From Sandaracinaceae bacterium (lineage in GTDB: Bacteria; Myxococcota_A; Polyangia; Polyangiales; JADJQN01): DNA of 64,000 nucleotides. Under the pieces are notes generated by a model. It was not told where the DNA came from. It saw only the letters and a list, made by a program, of their open reading frames with translations, and made no database searches. Of the stretch, positions 35,448 through 43,361 are shown piece after piece. Made by a program: the position numbers and the translations under genes. The DNA lies in assembly GCA_016712745.1 (NCBI GenBank), contig JADJQN010000003.1, positions 682,001-746,000 on the forward strand, in the 5' to 3' direction. The stretch's first letter is position 1, and every line of letters starts with the position of its first letter.

Positions 35448-36410
35448 CTAGTTGATCTGCGCCGTCTGCGCAGCAATCGTATCGTCCGCGCCGTATCCGA
35501 GCGTGCGAGTGACGACGCGGATCTCCCAATCATCCACAAAGAGCAGATCGGAGTCTTCGGTTCGTATCTGCAATGTCGCGGACGTCGTCGCAGCCAAGCT
35601 CGAAAGCGCTGCTGCGGGAACGGTCGCGCTGCCGGCGATCACAGGAAAACGGCAATTCAACGATTGAATCCCTGTATCGACGTTGGCGATCTCGACCACG
35701 AGCTCACCCGCCGAGCTTCCCGTCCACGCCACGTGAAAATCTTCGGCCCGGTTAATGATAACCGCCGCCGAGCTGCTCAAGGCAGGCATCGTGATCATCA
35801 CTTCGCTGGGCGCGGCCAGTGCGGTCGAGAATGGAGGCACTTGCCCGACATCATCATTGCCGACACTTGAAATCGTGATGGTCTCTCCGCCCTCCCACAG
35901 CGCGGTTGTTGCGCGGAAGATGTTGTAGATGTGCTCGACGTTCGGAAATAGGAGCAGGGGGCTTGCGATTCCGCTCACCGTAATGTCGCCGGAGTCTGCC
36001 GGTGTCGTCTCGAGCGAAGGACAGGATAGGTACTCGCACGCGTCGCTCGGATGCGAGACGACACACGCGCCGTCGGGAAGCGCCGCGATGAAACTCGCTG
36101 ATGCAAAGCCTTCTTGCACCGCACCGTGGTGACTGCTGCGCACTGTGACCGAACCACGCGGAAGATGTCGCTCCATGGCGCCTGAGTCGAACTCAGAGAG
36201 ATCGACGGCGGCGGCATCTTCGGCACCCGCGTCGGCCGCTGCGTCCATCGCCGACGCGTCGCTCATCCCGGCATCGAATAGATTCGCATCGCTCGCACCC
36301 GCATCACGCAGCGCGCCGGCATCGTTACCTGGCGGAGTATTTTCGTCGCTGCAAGCAGGCCCCCCAACGAGCAGCGCCGCAACCAGCACAAAAAGCGAAG
36401 GATTCTTCAT
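35448..36410 (-). CDS. Predicted lipoprotein with Asp/Ala linker, unknown function
   Basis: 320-residue predicted lipoprotein. The ATG at 36410 gives MKNPSLFVLVAALLVGGPAC with lipobox G-P-A-C; nine further residues upstream are in frame but weaken the signal peptide. A low-complexity linker of repeated D-A-G-A/S-D-A units (about residues 28-75) leads to a globular part with beta-rich blocks GSVTVRSSHHGAVQEG, VSGIASPLLLFPNVEHI and ELVVEIANVDTGIQSLNC. No family is recognised. It diverges from zwf; their promoters share the 65 bases between the start codons. Confidence 0.65.
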   Translation of the reverse strand: MKNPSLFVLVAALLVGGPACSDENTPPGNDAGALRDAGASDANLFDAGMSDASAMDAAADAGAEDAAAVDLSEFDSGAMERHLPRGSVTVRSSHHGAVQEGFASASFIAALPDGACVVSHPSDACEYLSCPSLETTPADSGDITVSGIASPLLLFPNVEHIYNIFRATTALWEGGETITISSVGNDDVGQVPPFSTALAAPSEVMITMPALSSSAAVIINRAEDFHVAWTGSSAGELVVEIANVDTGIQSLNCRFPVIAGSATVPAAALSSLAATTSATLQIRTEDSDLLFVDDWEIRVVTRTLGYGADDTIAAQTAQIN

Positions 36411-36475
36411 GGAGAACCACGCTGCATGCGCATCCAATGCGAGTCAAGCAAATCGAACTTGTGTATGCTCCGGCC

Positions 36476-37993
36476 ATGTCGGTTCCCTCCCAGGTCGTGA
36501 TCTTTGGTGCGAGCGGTGATCTCACGTTGCGCAAGCTCATGCCCGCACTTGCCAGCCTGGCTGGTAAGAACAAACCACAAGCAGGATTCTCGGTCGTTGG
36601 CCTCGCGCGACGTCCTAAAACGGATGACTCATTCCGTGCCGACATTCGCGAAATGATGCCGGAGGATCTTCGAAGTGCCTTCGACGAGCTCGCGCCGCGT
36701 GTGCACTATTTGCAGGGCGATGTGAGTGAGCCAGACGATCTCACGAAGCTCTCCGCCAAGCTTGATTCACTCCCCGGTGGTAGAGAAGCAGGCCGTCTCT
36801 TCTATCTTTCATTGAAGCCGGAGCTTTTCGCGCCGACAGTTCTGCACCTTGCCGCGGGCGGCCTTTTGCAGATGCGCGAAGGCGAGAAGGTTTCGTGGCG
36901 CCGCGTGATTGTCGAGAAGCCATTTGGCCACAACCTCGCCAGCGCGCGCGAGCTCAACCGCGATTTGCACGAATCGCTTCGCGAAGATCAGATCTACCGC
37001 ATCGATCACTATCTGGGAAAAGAGACGGTCCAGAATCTGATCGGCTTCCGTTTTCACAACGCCATTTTCGAGCCCCTATGGAACCGCCATCACGTCGAGC
37101 ACGTGCAGATCACCGTTGCTGAAGATCTCGGCATGGAAAGCGGGCGCGGCGGTTACTACGACACGACGGGCGCGCTGCGCGACATGCTTCAAAACCACAT
37201 GCTGCAGGTCCTATCGCTCATCGCGATGGAACCGCCTGCTTCACTCGATGCAGAAGCTGTGCGTAGCGAAAAGGTGCAGGTGCTCCGCGGCTTGCACGTG
37301 CCCACGCGCGGTGAAGTCACGCACACGATGATCCGTGCGCGCTACGCAGCCGGCAAGATCGGCAATCGCGAAGTGCCGGGCTACCTGCAAGAGGAAGGCG
37401 TCGCCGCTGGCTCGATGACCGAGACATACGCAGCTGTGCGTGCCGAGATCGACACCTGGCGTTGGGCTGGCGTGCCCTTTTATCTGCGGCACGGAAAACG
37501 TATGGCGAAAAAGTTCACCGAGGTTCAAGTGAATTTCAAAATGCCGCCCATTCAATTGTTCAATCGCCCGGAAGGCATGTCCGACGGCGAGTACCGCGAA
37601 AAGTTGCGCGCCGGAAAGCTCTCACAAGTCCATCCCAACGTACTCACGCTCAGCATTCAGCCGCGCGAAGCAATCACGCTCTCATTTGGCGTAAAAACGC
37701 CCGGGGCGGCGATGGTAATGAGCCCCGCTCAGCTCTCCTTCGACTACAAAGACGCGTTCGGAACTACGACTGCGCCCGCCTATGAACGCTTGTTGCTCGA
37801 CGCACTCAAAGGTGATGCGACGCTTTATCTGCGCGGCGACGAAATCGAAGCAAGCTGGCGTTTTGCCGACGCGATCACGGATGTGTGGCAAGGCCCCGAC
37901 GCGCCGCCGATCTTCGAGTACCCCGCTGGGTCGTGGGGACCGGAAGAAGCCGATCGCTTGTTCACTGGTGATGGAGGCTGGTCTCGTGGTTGA
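36476..37993 (+). CDS. zwf: Glucose-6-phosphate 1-dehydrogenase
   Basis: 505-residue NADP-dependent enzyme, first step of the oxidative pentose-phosphate pathway. The coenzyme fold begins VVIFGASGDLTLRKLMPAL. The substrate/active-site signature is RIDHYLGKETVQNL, with the catalytic His two residues after the Asp, and IVEKPFGHN precedes it. The ATG at 36476 (MSVPSQVVIFG) is chosen over an in-frame ATG at 36437 that would add 13 residues. The gene overlaps pgl by 23 bases. Length is normal. Confidence 0.96.
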   Translation: MSVPSQVVIFGASGDLTLRKLMPALASLAGKNKPQAGFSVVGLARRPKTDDSFRADIREMMPEDLRSAFDELAPRVHYLQGDVSEPDDLTKLSAKLDSLPGGREAGRLFYLSLKPELFAPTVLHLAAGGLLQMREGEKVSWRRVIVEKPFGHNLASARELNRDLHESLREDQIYRIDHYLGKETVQNLIGFRFHNAIFEPLWNRHHVEHVQITVAEDLGMESGRGGYYDTTGALRDMLQNHMLQVLSLIAMEPPASLDAEAVRSEKVQVLRGLHVPTRGEVTHTMIRARYAAGKIGNREVPGYLQEEGVAAGSMTETYAAVRAEIDTWRWAGVPFYLRHGKRMAKKFTEVQVNFKMPPIQLFNRPEGMSDGEYREKLRAGKLSQVHPNVLTLSIQPREAITLSFGVKTPGAAMVMSPAQLSFDYKDAFGTTTAPAYERLLLDALKGDATLYLRGDEIEASWRFADAITDVWQGPDAPPIFEYPAGSWGPEEADRLFTGDGGWSRG

Positions 37994-38675
37994 AGGGGGC
38001 GCTCTTATAACGAGCGCACATCCTTTGCACGATGCCGCGATGCGTTTTGCACACGCGATCGAGAACGCCGATCGCGTGCGCGGCAAAGCGCGCGTTGCGA
38101 TCTCGGGTGGCTCCGCGGCATCGGTCGTGGGCGAAGCGCGCAAGCTGATCCCTGCGAATGTGTGGTCGCGCCTTTGTCTGACGTGGGCTGATGAGAGATG
38201 TGTTCCTTTCGCGAGCGCGGATTCCAATCGAGGCACTGCGTACAAAGAAGGTTGGCTCGACGCGAACGCAGCGGTCGCACACGAGCTCCCACTCTTTCGC
38301 GACGACGAGTCGCCCGAGTCGGCGTGCGCGCGCGTCACCAACAATCTCAATACGTTTTTCGACAATGCGCTCGATGTAGTGTTGCTCGGTCTAGGCGAAG
38401 ATGGGCACATCGCGTCGCTCTTTCCCGGGCACCCAAGCCTGCGCGAGAAAGCAAAGCTTGTCGTTGCGATTTCGGACAGCCCGAAGCCTCCTCCTCGCCG
38501 TATTACGCTCACGCTCCCCCTCATCGACTCCGCCGCAACGAAGCTCGTGTACGCCGTCGGGAGTGGCAAACGCAACGCGATCGAGCGAAGCCTTTCACGC
38601 GAGACGATTCTTCCGTTGAGTCATCTGCAGCACATAGACATCATCACCGACCTTGCTCTCGGAGACAGAAAATGA
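37971..38675 (+). CDS. pgl: 6-phosphogluconolactonase (DevB type)
   Basis: 234-residue lactonase of the glucosamine-6-phosphate isomerase-like fold. Motifs include ARVAISGGSAASVV, LCLTWADERCVPFASADSNRGTAYKEGWLD and VVLLGLGEDGHIASLFPGHPSL, the last being the active-site block. The ATG at 37971 lies inside the 3' end of zwf (23-base overlap) and the stop overlaps gnd as ATGA. It hydrolyses the lactone made by Zwf to 6-phosphogluconate, the substrate of Gnd, so the operon is in pathway order. Confidence 0.95.
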   Translation: MEAGLVVEGGALITSAHPLHDAAMRFAHAIENADRVRGKARVAISGGSAASVVGEARKLIPANVWSRLCLTWADERCVPFASADSNRGTAYKEGWLDANAAVAHELPLFRDDESPESACARVTNNLNTFFDNALDVVLLGLGEDGHIASLFPGHPSLREKAKLVVAISDSPKPPPRRITLTLPLIDSAATKLVYAVGSGKRNAIERSLSRETILPLSHLQHIDIITDLALGDRK

Positions 38676-40084
38676 CCGAAAAAAAGCGCGATCTTGCAGT
38701 CATTGGCGTCGGCGTCATGGGCGCGAACTTGGCGCGCAACTGCGCGAGTCGCGGGTTTTCCGTCACGGTTTATGATCGCGATCCCGCTGCCGGAAAAAAA
38801 GTTGCTCACGCGCATCCCGAAGCGAACCTTTTTGTAGCGACGAGTGTCGCCGAGATGGTGCAAAGCCTGGAGAGGCCACGCCGGATCATTCTTCTGGTAA
38901 ACGCCCGCGCGCCGGTGGACGCCGTTCTTGATGCGCTCGATCCATTGCTAGAAGACGAGGACATCGTCGTAGACGCGGGCAACAGCCTTTTCACCGATAC
39001 GGATCGCCGCAACAAGCGCGCTGACTCTCGGCCGTGGCGCTTCGTCGGTATGGGCGTCTCCGGGGGTTCGGAAGGCGCGCTGCTCGGTCCGTCGATCATG
39101 CCAGGCGGCGACGAGGAAGCCTGGACGCGATTGCGTCCCGTGCTCGAAGCGATCGCAGCGAAGAGCGCCACAGGCGCGTGCGTCACCTATTGCGGCAAGG
39201 GCTCAGCGGGGCACTTCGTAAAGATGGTGCACAACGGGATCGAGTACGGCGATATGCAGCTCATCGCGGAGACGACCACGCTTCTGCGTGAGGGCTTGGA
39301 GCTTTCTGCTGCGCAAGCTGCTGACGTCTACGCGACGTGGAATGACGGCGACCTGCAAAGCTTCCTAGTTGAAATCACAGCCGACATTTTGCGCGCACCC
39401 GATCCTGAGAAGAACGACGGCTCCGTTCTCGTAGATTCAATTCTCGACAAAGCAGGCCAAAAAGGCACAGGAAAGTGGACGGTGATCGCAGCGCTTGAGC
39501 TCGGCATTCCGATTCCAACAATCGCCGCCGCGGTCGACGCGCGAGGCTTGAGCTCGCAAAAAGAGTTGCGCGTGCGTGCAGAGAAAAGTTTTGGCCCCGT
39601 GAAGAAGAAGCTGCAAGGCGTCAGCGTGGAGGATCTCGGACACGCGCTCTACGCATCGAAGATCGCAAGCTACACTCAAGGCTTCGCGATGCTCCAGGCG
39701 GCAAGCGACGCGCGCGGATATGGCACCGACATGAGCGAAGTCGCACGCATCTGGACAGCGGGCTGCATCATCCGCGCCCGCTTCCTTGACCGCGTACAGA
39801 AGGCGTTCGCACAGAAACCGGAGCTGCTTGCTCTCGCGCCGGAGTTCGTCGCTGACCTTGCGAGACGCGCGCCCGCGTGGCGTCGCGTTGTCACCGCCGC
39901 AACCACAGCCGGCATCCCAATCCCCGGCCTCGCCGCATCGCTCGCATGGTTCGACACCCTCACCACCGCGCGCGGCAGCGCCAACGTTATCCAGGCGCAA
40001 CGCGACTACTTCGGCAGCCACACCTACGAACGCACCGACGCCCCCGGCACCCCAATCCACACCAACTGGCCCCGCTCAAAATAG
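38672..40084 (+). CDS. gnd: 6-phosphogluconate dehydrogenase (decarboxylating)
   Basis: 470-residue NADP-dependent enzyme that makes ribulose 5-phosphate. The Rossmann motif is LAVIGVGVMGANLARNCASRG. Substrate-binding and catalytic blocks are GVSGGSEGALLGPSIMPGG, YCGKGSAGHFVKMVHNGIEYGDMQ (catalytic Lys and substrate-binding residues) and KGTGKWTVIAALELGIPIPTI. The ATG at 38672 overlaps the pgl stop; the open frame upstream is a shadow of pgl. The TAG stop lies directly against the left arm of the palindromic element that follows. Confidence 0.96.
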   Translation: MTEKKRDLAVIGVGVMGANLARNCASRGFSVTVYDRDPAAGKKVAHAHPEANLFVATSVAEMVQSLERPRRIILLVNARAPVDAVLDALDPLLEDEDIVVDAGNSLFTDTDRRNKRADSRPWRFVGMGVSGGSEGALLGPSIMPGGDEEAWTRLRPVLEAIAAKSATGACVTYCGKGSAGHFVKMVHNGIEYGDMQLIAETTTLLREGLELSAAQAADVYATWNDGDLQSFLVEITADILRAPDPEKNDGSVLVDSILDKAGQKGTGKWTVIAALELGIPIPTIAAAVDARGLSSQKELRVRAEKSFGPVKKKLQGVSVEDLGHALYASKIASYTQGFAMLQAASDARGYGTDMSEVARIWTAGCIIRARFLDRVQKAFAQKPELLALAPEFVADLARRAPAWRRVVTAATTAGIPIPGLAASLAWFDTLTTARGSANVIQAQRDYFGSHTYERTDAPGTPIHTNWPRSK

Positions 40085-40252
40085 GGGGACACGCTCCCCC
40101 TCTAAAACACGCGCGATTGCAGGTAGTTACGGCGCAACTTTGGCCGCGTGAATTTGATACATCGGTGTTGGCGCATGTATCAAATTCACGCGGCCAAACT
40201 CGATTTGTAAGTCCTTGAAAACACTGGCCCGCTGAGGGGGGAGCGTGTCCCC
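40085..40252. repeat. 168-bp nested palindromic element with terminal inverted repeats
   Basis: Terminal arms are perfect 16-base inverted repeats: GGGGACACGCTCCCCC at 40085-40100 and its complement at 40237-40252. Inside lies a second perfect inverted repeat of 24 bases (40139-40162 and 40175-40198) with a 12-base loop CGGTGTTGGCGC; its arms contain GGCCGCGTGAATTTGATACA. The element fills the whole gap between the convergent gnd and greB genes. It looks like a small non-autonomous mobile element (MITE or REP/BIME-like). It may also stop transcription from both sides. No transposase gene is nearby. Confidence 0.85.
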
Positions 40253-40255
40253 ACG

Positions 40256-40759
40256 TTATTCGTAGCGGACTTCGATGATTAGGAGTTTGCGTGTTCCGCC
40301 TGGGGTGCGCACGGTGACTTCGTCGTCGCAGTTCTTGCGCAGCAGCGCGGTGCCGACCGGCGAGCGCCAGCTGATGCGCGCTTCTTCCGTGTCGATCTCG
40401 TCTTCGCCCACGAGCTGATAGGTCCTTTGCTTGCCGCTCTCGTCTTCAACGACAACTGTCGCGCCAAAGTAGACGCGGTCCCCGCGATCGATCGCCGGGT
40501 CCACAACGACCGCCGCTTCAATCCGCTTTCGCAAAAAGCGCATGCGTCGATCGATCTCGCGTAGCCGCTTCTTCCCATAAATGTATTCCGCGTTCTCCGA
40601 GCGATCGCCTTGTGCTGCGGCGTCCGTAACCTCTTGCGTTACGCGCGGACGTTCCACCGTTCCAAGAAAGGTGATCTCGTCCACCAACTTTTTCATCCCT
40701 CGTGGAGTGATGTAGTTGGGGGTGGTGTCTTTCTCTTTTTCTTTTTCGCGGTCGCTCAT
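40256..40759 (-). CDS. greB: Transcription elongation factor GreB
   Basis: 167-residue Gre factor that rescues backtracked RNA polymerase by stimulating transcript cleavage. The N-terminal coiled coil (YITPRGMKKLVDEITFL, AAAQGDRSENAEYIYGKKRL, then EIDRRMRFLRKRIEAA) carries the conserved acidic pair near D-R-S-E-N at the tip. The C-terminal FKBP-like domain ends with SPVGTALLRKNCDDEVTV. The E-N-A-E-Y-I-Y-G-K-K-R-L-R-E-I-D block fits GreB better than GreA. The ATG overlaps the eamA stop by four bases. Confidence 0.93.
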   Translation of the reverse strand: MSDREKEKEKDTTPNYITPRGMKKLVDEITFLGTVERPRVTQEVTDAAAQGDRSENAEYIYGKKRLREIDRRMRFLRKRIEAAVVVDPAIDRGDRVYFGATVVVEDESGKQRTYQLVGEDEIDTEEARISWRSPVGTALLRKNCDDEVTVRTPGGTRKLLIIEVRYE

Positions 40760-41634
40760 GGTGCAAGGGTATGGACCGGCGCAGGCGTCAGCGCAGCGAT
40801 CAGGGTGGAAATCAAAACGATCACCGAACCCACGAGAAACTGAACGCTAAATGCCTCGCGGCCAAGTCCAATCGACAAAGCGGCCGCAATTACAGGTTCA
40901 AGCGTGTAAATGATGGATGCCTCCGTCGCGCTCACAAATCGCTGCGCGCGGGTCATGAAGATAAAGGTCACCATCGTACATATAACGGTGAGATAGCCCA
41001 CGATCTCGAAGAATTCGATCGACAGAATGAGCTTGGGCGTCTCAAAGAGGAACGCCGACGGAACAGCCATGCACGCGATGCTGATCGATTGCGCAATCAC
41101 AAGCTCGATCGCTTTGATGGTTTGCGTGAGTCGCGAGAGCTCAACGATGTAGTAAGCAAACGAGACCGCGCTTACCAAGGTTAGCGTGTCGCCCTGAGTC
41201 CATCGTCCGTTGAAGGGAAGGAAGAGCGTGACGATTCCGCACGCGGCCAAACCCACCGCGAAGAGCAAGCGCTTCTTCGGCCACGCCCGTCGCTGCACCG
41301 CTTCAAGAACGGGAACGACAACAACGAAGAGCGACGTGATGAACGCGGAGTGCCCGGGCGTCGTCGTTTTCATTCCAATCGTCTGCAGTCCAAAACCGAG
41401 GAACTGCGCAATCGCCAACGGCCATGTCTGCGCCAGTATCCGAAATGCCTCGCGTGCAGCGCGCGGGTAGATAAGGGCAAGAGCGGCTCCGGTGAGCGCG
41501 AAGCGAATTGAAATCAGAACGAACGGCGAGACGTACGCGAGCGCCGATTGGATCGCGACAAATGTCGATCCCCAGATGAGAGTTAGGCCGATCAACGTAG
41601 CTCGGGCCCTGAAAACGGTGCTTTTCTCGATCAT
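40756..41634 (-). CDS. DMT-superfamily EamA transporter
   Basis: 292-residue inner-membrane protein with about ten hydrophobic helices in two EamA repeats. The first repeat opens with ATLIGLTLIWGSTFVAIQSAL, the family's typical W-G-S/T-x-F motif. The second ends with SIIYTLEPVIAAALSIGLGREAF, the E-P-V-x-A-A region. It is a drug/metabolite-type exporter or uptake protein with unknown substrate. It overlaps both neighbours by four bases (dctA before, greB after), which gives a tightly coupled three-gene unit. Confidence 0.88.
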   Translation of the reverse strand: MIEKSTVFRARATLIGLTLIWGSTFVAIQSALAYVSPFVLISIRFALTGAALALIYPRAAREAFRILAQTWPLAIAQFLGFGLQTIGMKTTTPGHSAFITSLFVVVVPVLEAVQRRAWPKKRLLFAVGLAACGIVTLFLPFNGRWTQGDTLTLVSAVSFAYYIVELSRLTQTIKAIELVIAQSISIACMAVPSAFLFETPKLILSIEFFEIVGYLTVICTMVTFIFMTRAQRFVSATEASIIYTLEPVIAAALSIGLGREAFSVQFLVGSVIVLISTLIAALTPAPVHTLAP

Positions 41635-42950
41635 GACGCGGTGGGTGCAGCCGTCCGCGGTGCCGACAAAATCATGTTCGCGCGTGGCACATCAAGCTCG
41701 CGCTCCCAACGAGAGATCGCGATTGTGGCGACGCCGTTGCCGATCAGATTCGTGATCGCTCGGGCTTCCGACATGAAGCGATCGACGCCAAGCAAAAGCA
41801 CGAGCCCCGCCACAGGGATCTCCCCTGTTGCAGAGAGCGTCGCCGCAAGCGTGATGAAACCGCCACCAGTTACCGCAGCGGCGCCCTTCGAGGTGAGTAA
41901 GAGCACGAGCAAGATGCTCAGCTGCTGTGCAAACGTCAGATGCGTGTCGGTCGCTTGCGCGACAAAGAGAGTAGCAAGCGTCAGATAGATCGACGTGCCA
42001 TCGAGATTGAACGAGTAGCCCATGGGCACCACAAGTCCCACCGTCGACTCACGGCAGCCTATGGCTTCGAGCTTACGCATGAGTCCCGGCAGGGCCGATT
42101 CCGACGACGAGGTGCCGAGTACGATTAGAATCTCTTCGCGCAAATATCGTAAAAAGTGCCACAATCGCACGCCACACACGCGCAAGATCAAACCCAGCAC
42201 AAGCACAACGAAGAGCGTACTCGTTAGATAGAAGGTAGCGACCAGCTTGCCCAGGCTTGCAAGTGTGTGAAGGCCGTACTTGCCAACTGTGAACGCCATC
42301 GCACCAAACGCACCGATCGGCGCCACGCGCATCACGATACCGACCATGCGAAAAAAAACTGCGTTGAGTTGATCGCATGCGCTCACGATCGATGCACGCT
42401 TCTCACCGAGGCCACTAACTGCTGCACCAAACAAAATGGCGATCAGCAAGACGGACAAGATCTCGCCTTTGGCAAACGCATCAACGATCGTGTTCGGAAT
42501 AATATTGAGAAAGAAATCCGCCGGCCCGTGTGCGCGTTCTGCGTGGGTGTAGTTGTCGAGCTCATGAGAGTTCAGCGTGCTGACGTCGACATGAAGATCC
42601 CGCCCCGGCGCCGCAACTGTTCCAACGATGAGACCGATCGCCAACGCGAACGTTGTCACTACCTCGAAGTACACGAAGGTCTTCAGGCCGACGCGGCCGA
42701 CCTGTTTCAGATCGCCAACTTTGGCGATACCGGTGACCACGGTCGTGAAGACGATCGGGGCGATGAGCATTTTGACCAGCCGAACGAAGGCGTCGCCGAC
42801 CGGCTTGAGGCTCGACCCGAACCTCGGCGCGGCGACCCCGACTACGATCCCCAGGACGACACCCAAAAGAACCTGTAAATACAAGCTCTTGTGCCATTTA
42901 AAAGGGCGCGTTTCTTCGGAATTTGGAACTTGCTGTTTCAAGGGTGACAT
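41631..42950 (-). CDS. dctA: Dicarboxylate/amino acid:cation symporter (DctA/GltP family)
   Basis: 439-residue secondary transporter of the DAACS family, which imports C4-dicarboxylates or acidic amino acids with H+ or Na+. Landmarks are FVRLVKMLIAPIVFTTVVTGI, the serine-rich hairpin GTSSSESALPGLM, the NMDGT-like motif SFNLDGTSIYLT and DRFMSEARAITNLIGNGVATI. These favour DctA over glutamate carriers, but the substrate is inferred. The ATG at 42950 (MSPLKQQ) is chosen. The open frame extends 82 residues upstream and would add a further hydrophobic stretch, which I do not trust. A Shine-Dalgarno sequence is weak for either start. Confidence 0.88.
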   Translation of the reverse strand: MSPLKQQVPNSEETRPFKWHKSLYLQVLLGVVLGIVVGVAAPRFGSSLKPVGDAFVRLVKMLIAPIVFTTVVTGIAKVGDLKQVGRVGLKTFVYFEVVTTFALAIGLIVGTVAAPGRDLHVDVSTLNSHELDNYTHAERAHGPADFFLNIIPNTIVDAFAKGEILSVLLIAILFGAAVSGLGEKRASIVSACDQLNAVFFRMVGIVMRVAPIGAFGAMAFTVGKYGLHTLASLGKLVATFYLTSTLFVVLVLGLILRVCGVRLWHFLRYLREEILIVLGTSSSESALPGLMRKLEAIGCRESTVGLVVPMGYSFNLDGTSIYLTLATLFVAQATDTHLTFAQQLSILLVLLLTSKGAAAVTGGGFITLAATLSATGEIPVAGLVLLLGVDRFMSEARAITNLIGNGVATIAISRWERELDVPRANMILSAPRTAAPTAS

Positions 42951-43361
42951 ATTTTCGCTGACTTTTTCCGTTAGCTCAGGAGGGCCTAGTGCAGCGCTGA
43001 GCGTGAGGACGGTCACACCTATGTAGCAACACGAAACAACCAATGCGAGTTTGCAGATTGACGTAGGCCCCCGCGGTAGGTGAAAATCACCCTCGGGGAT
43101 GAGAGCGGGTTGTTCTGAGTCAGTCCAAGAGAGCGCTGCGTGAGGCATCGCGATCGAGGAATGCGGAGCAAACCACTTTGGTCCGAAGAGGACCAATCAT
43201 CCGTTTTGTACAGCGCTGAGTTTTCTTCATCCAGAGACTCAGGCTTCAGCTTCGTGGTTCATCGAGCATCAGGGCACCGCGTTCACGCTCGAGAACGCAA
43301 ATTTTGTATCCGGGCAATTTGTAGTTCGAACTAACCGTTTTGGATCGGGGAGATCACTAAT
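42951..43361. other. Intergenic region between divergent dctA and the giant surface protein gene
   Basis: 411 bases without a gene, separating two divergent transcription units, so it should contain both promoters. The direct repeat CAGCGCTGAG occurs at about 42992 and 43212. A GGGGAG ribosome-binding site lies just before the ATG at 43362. I see no convincing sigma-70 boxes and no RNA structure. A 64-codon frame at 43140 shows no coding character. Confidence 0.5.

Noticed and set aside
42951..43196. 82-residue N-terminal extension of DctA with an extra hydrophobic stretch
   Set aside because: DctA-family proteins begin close to the first helix; the extension has no family resemblance and lies in a region needed for two divergent promoters.
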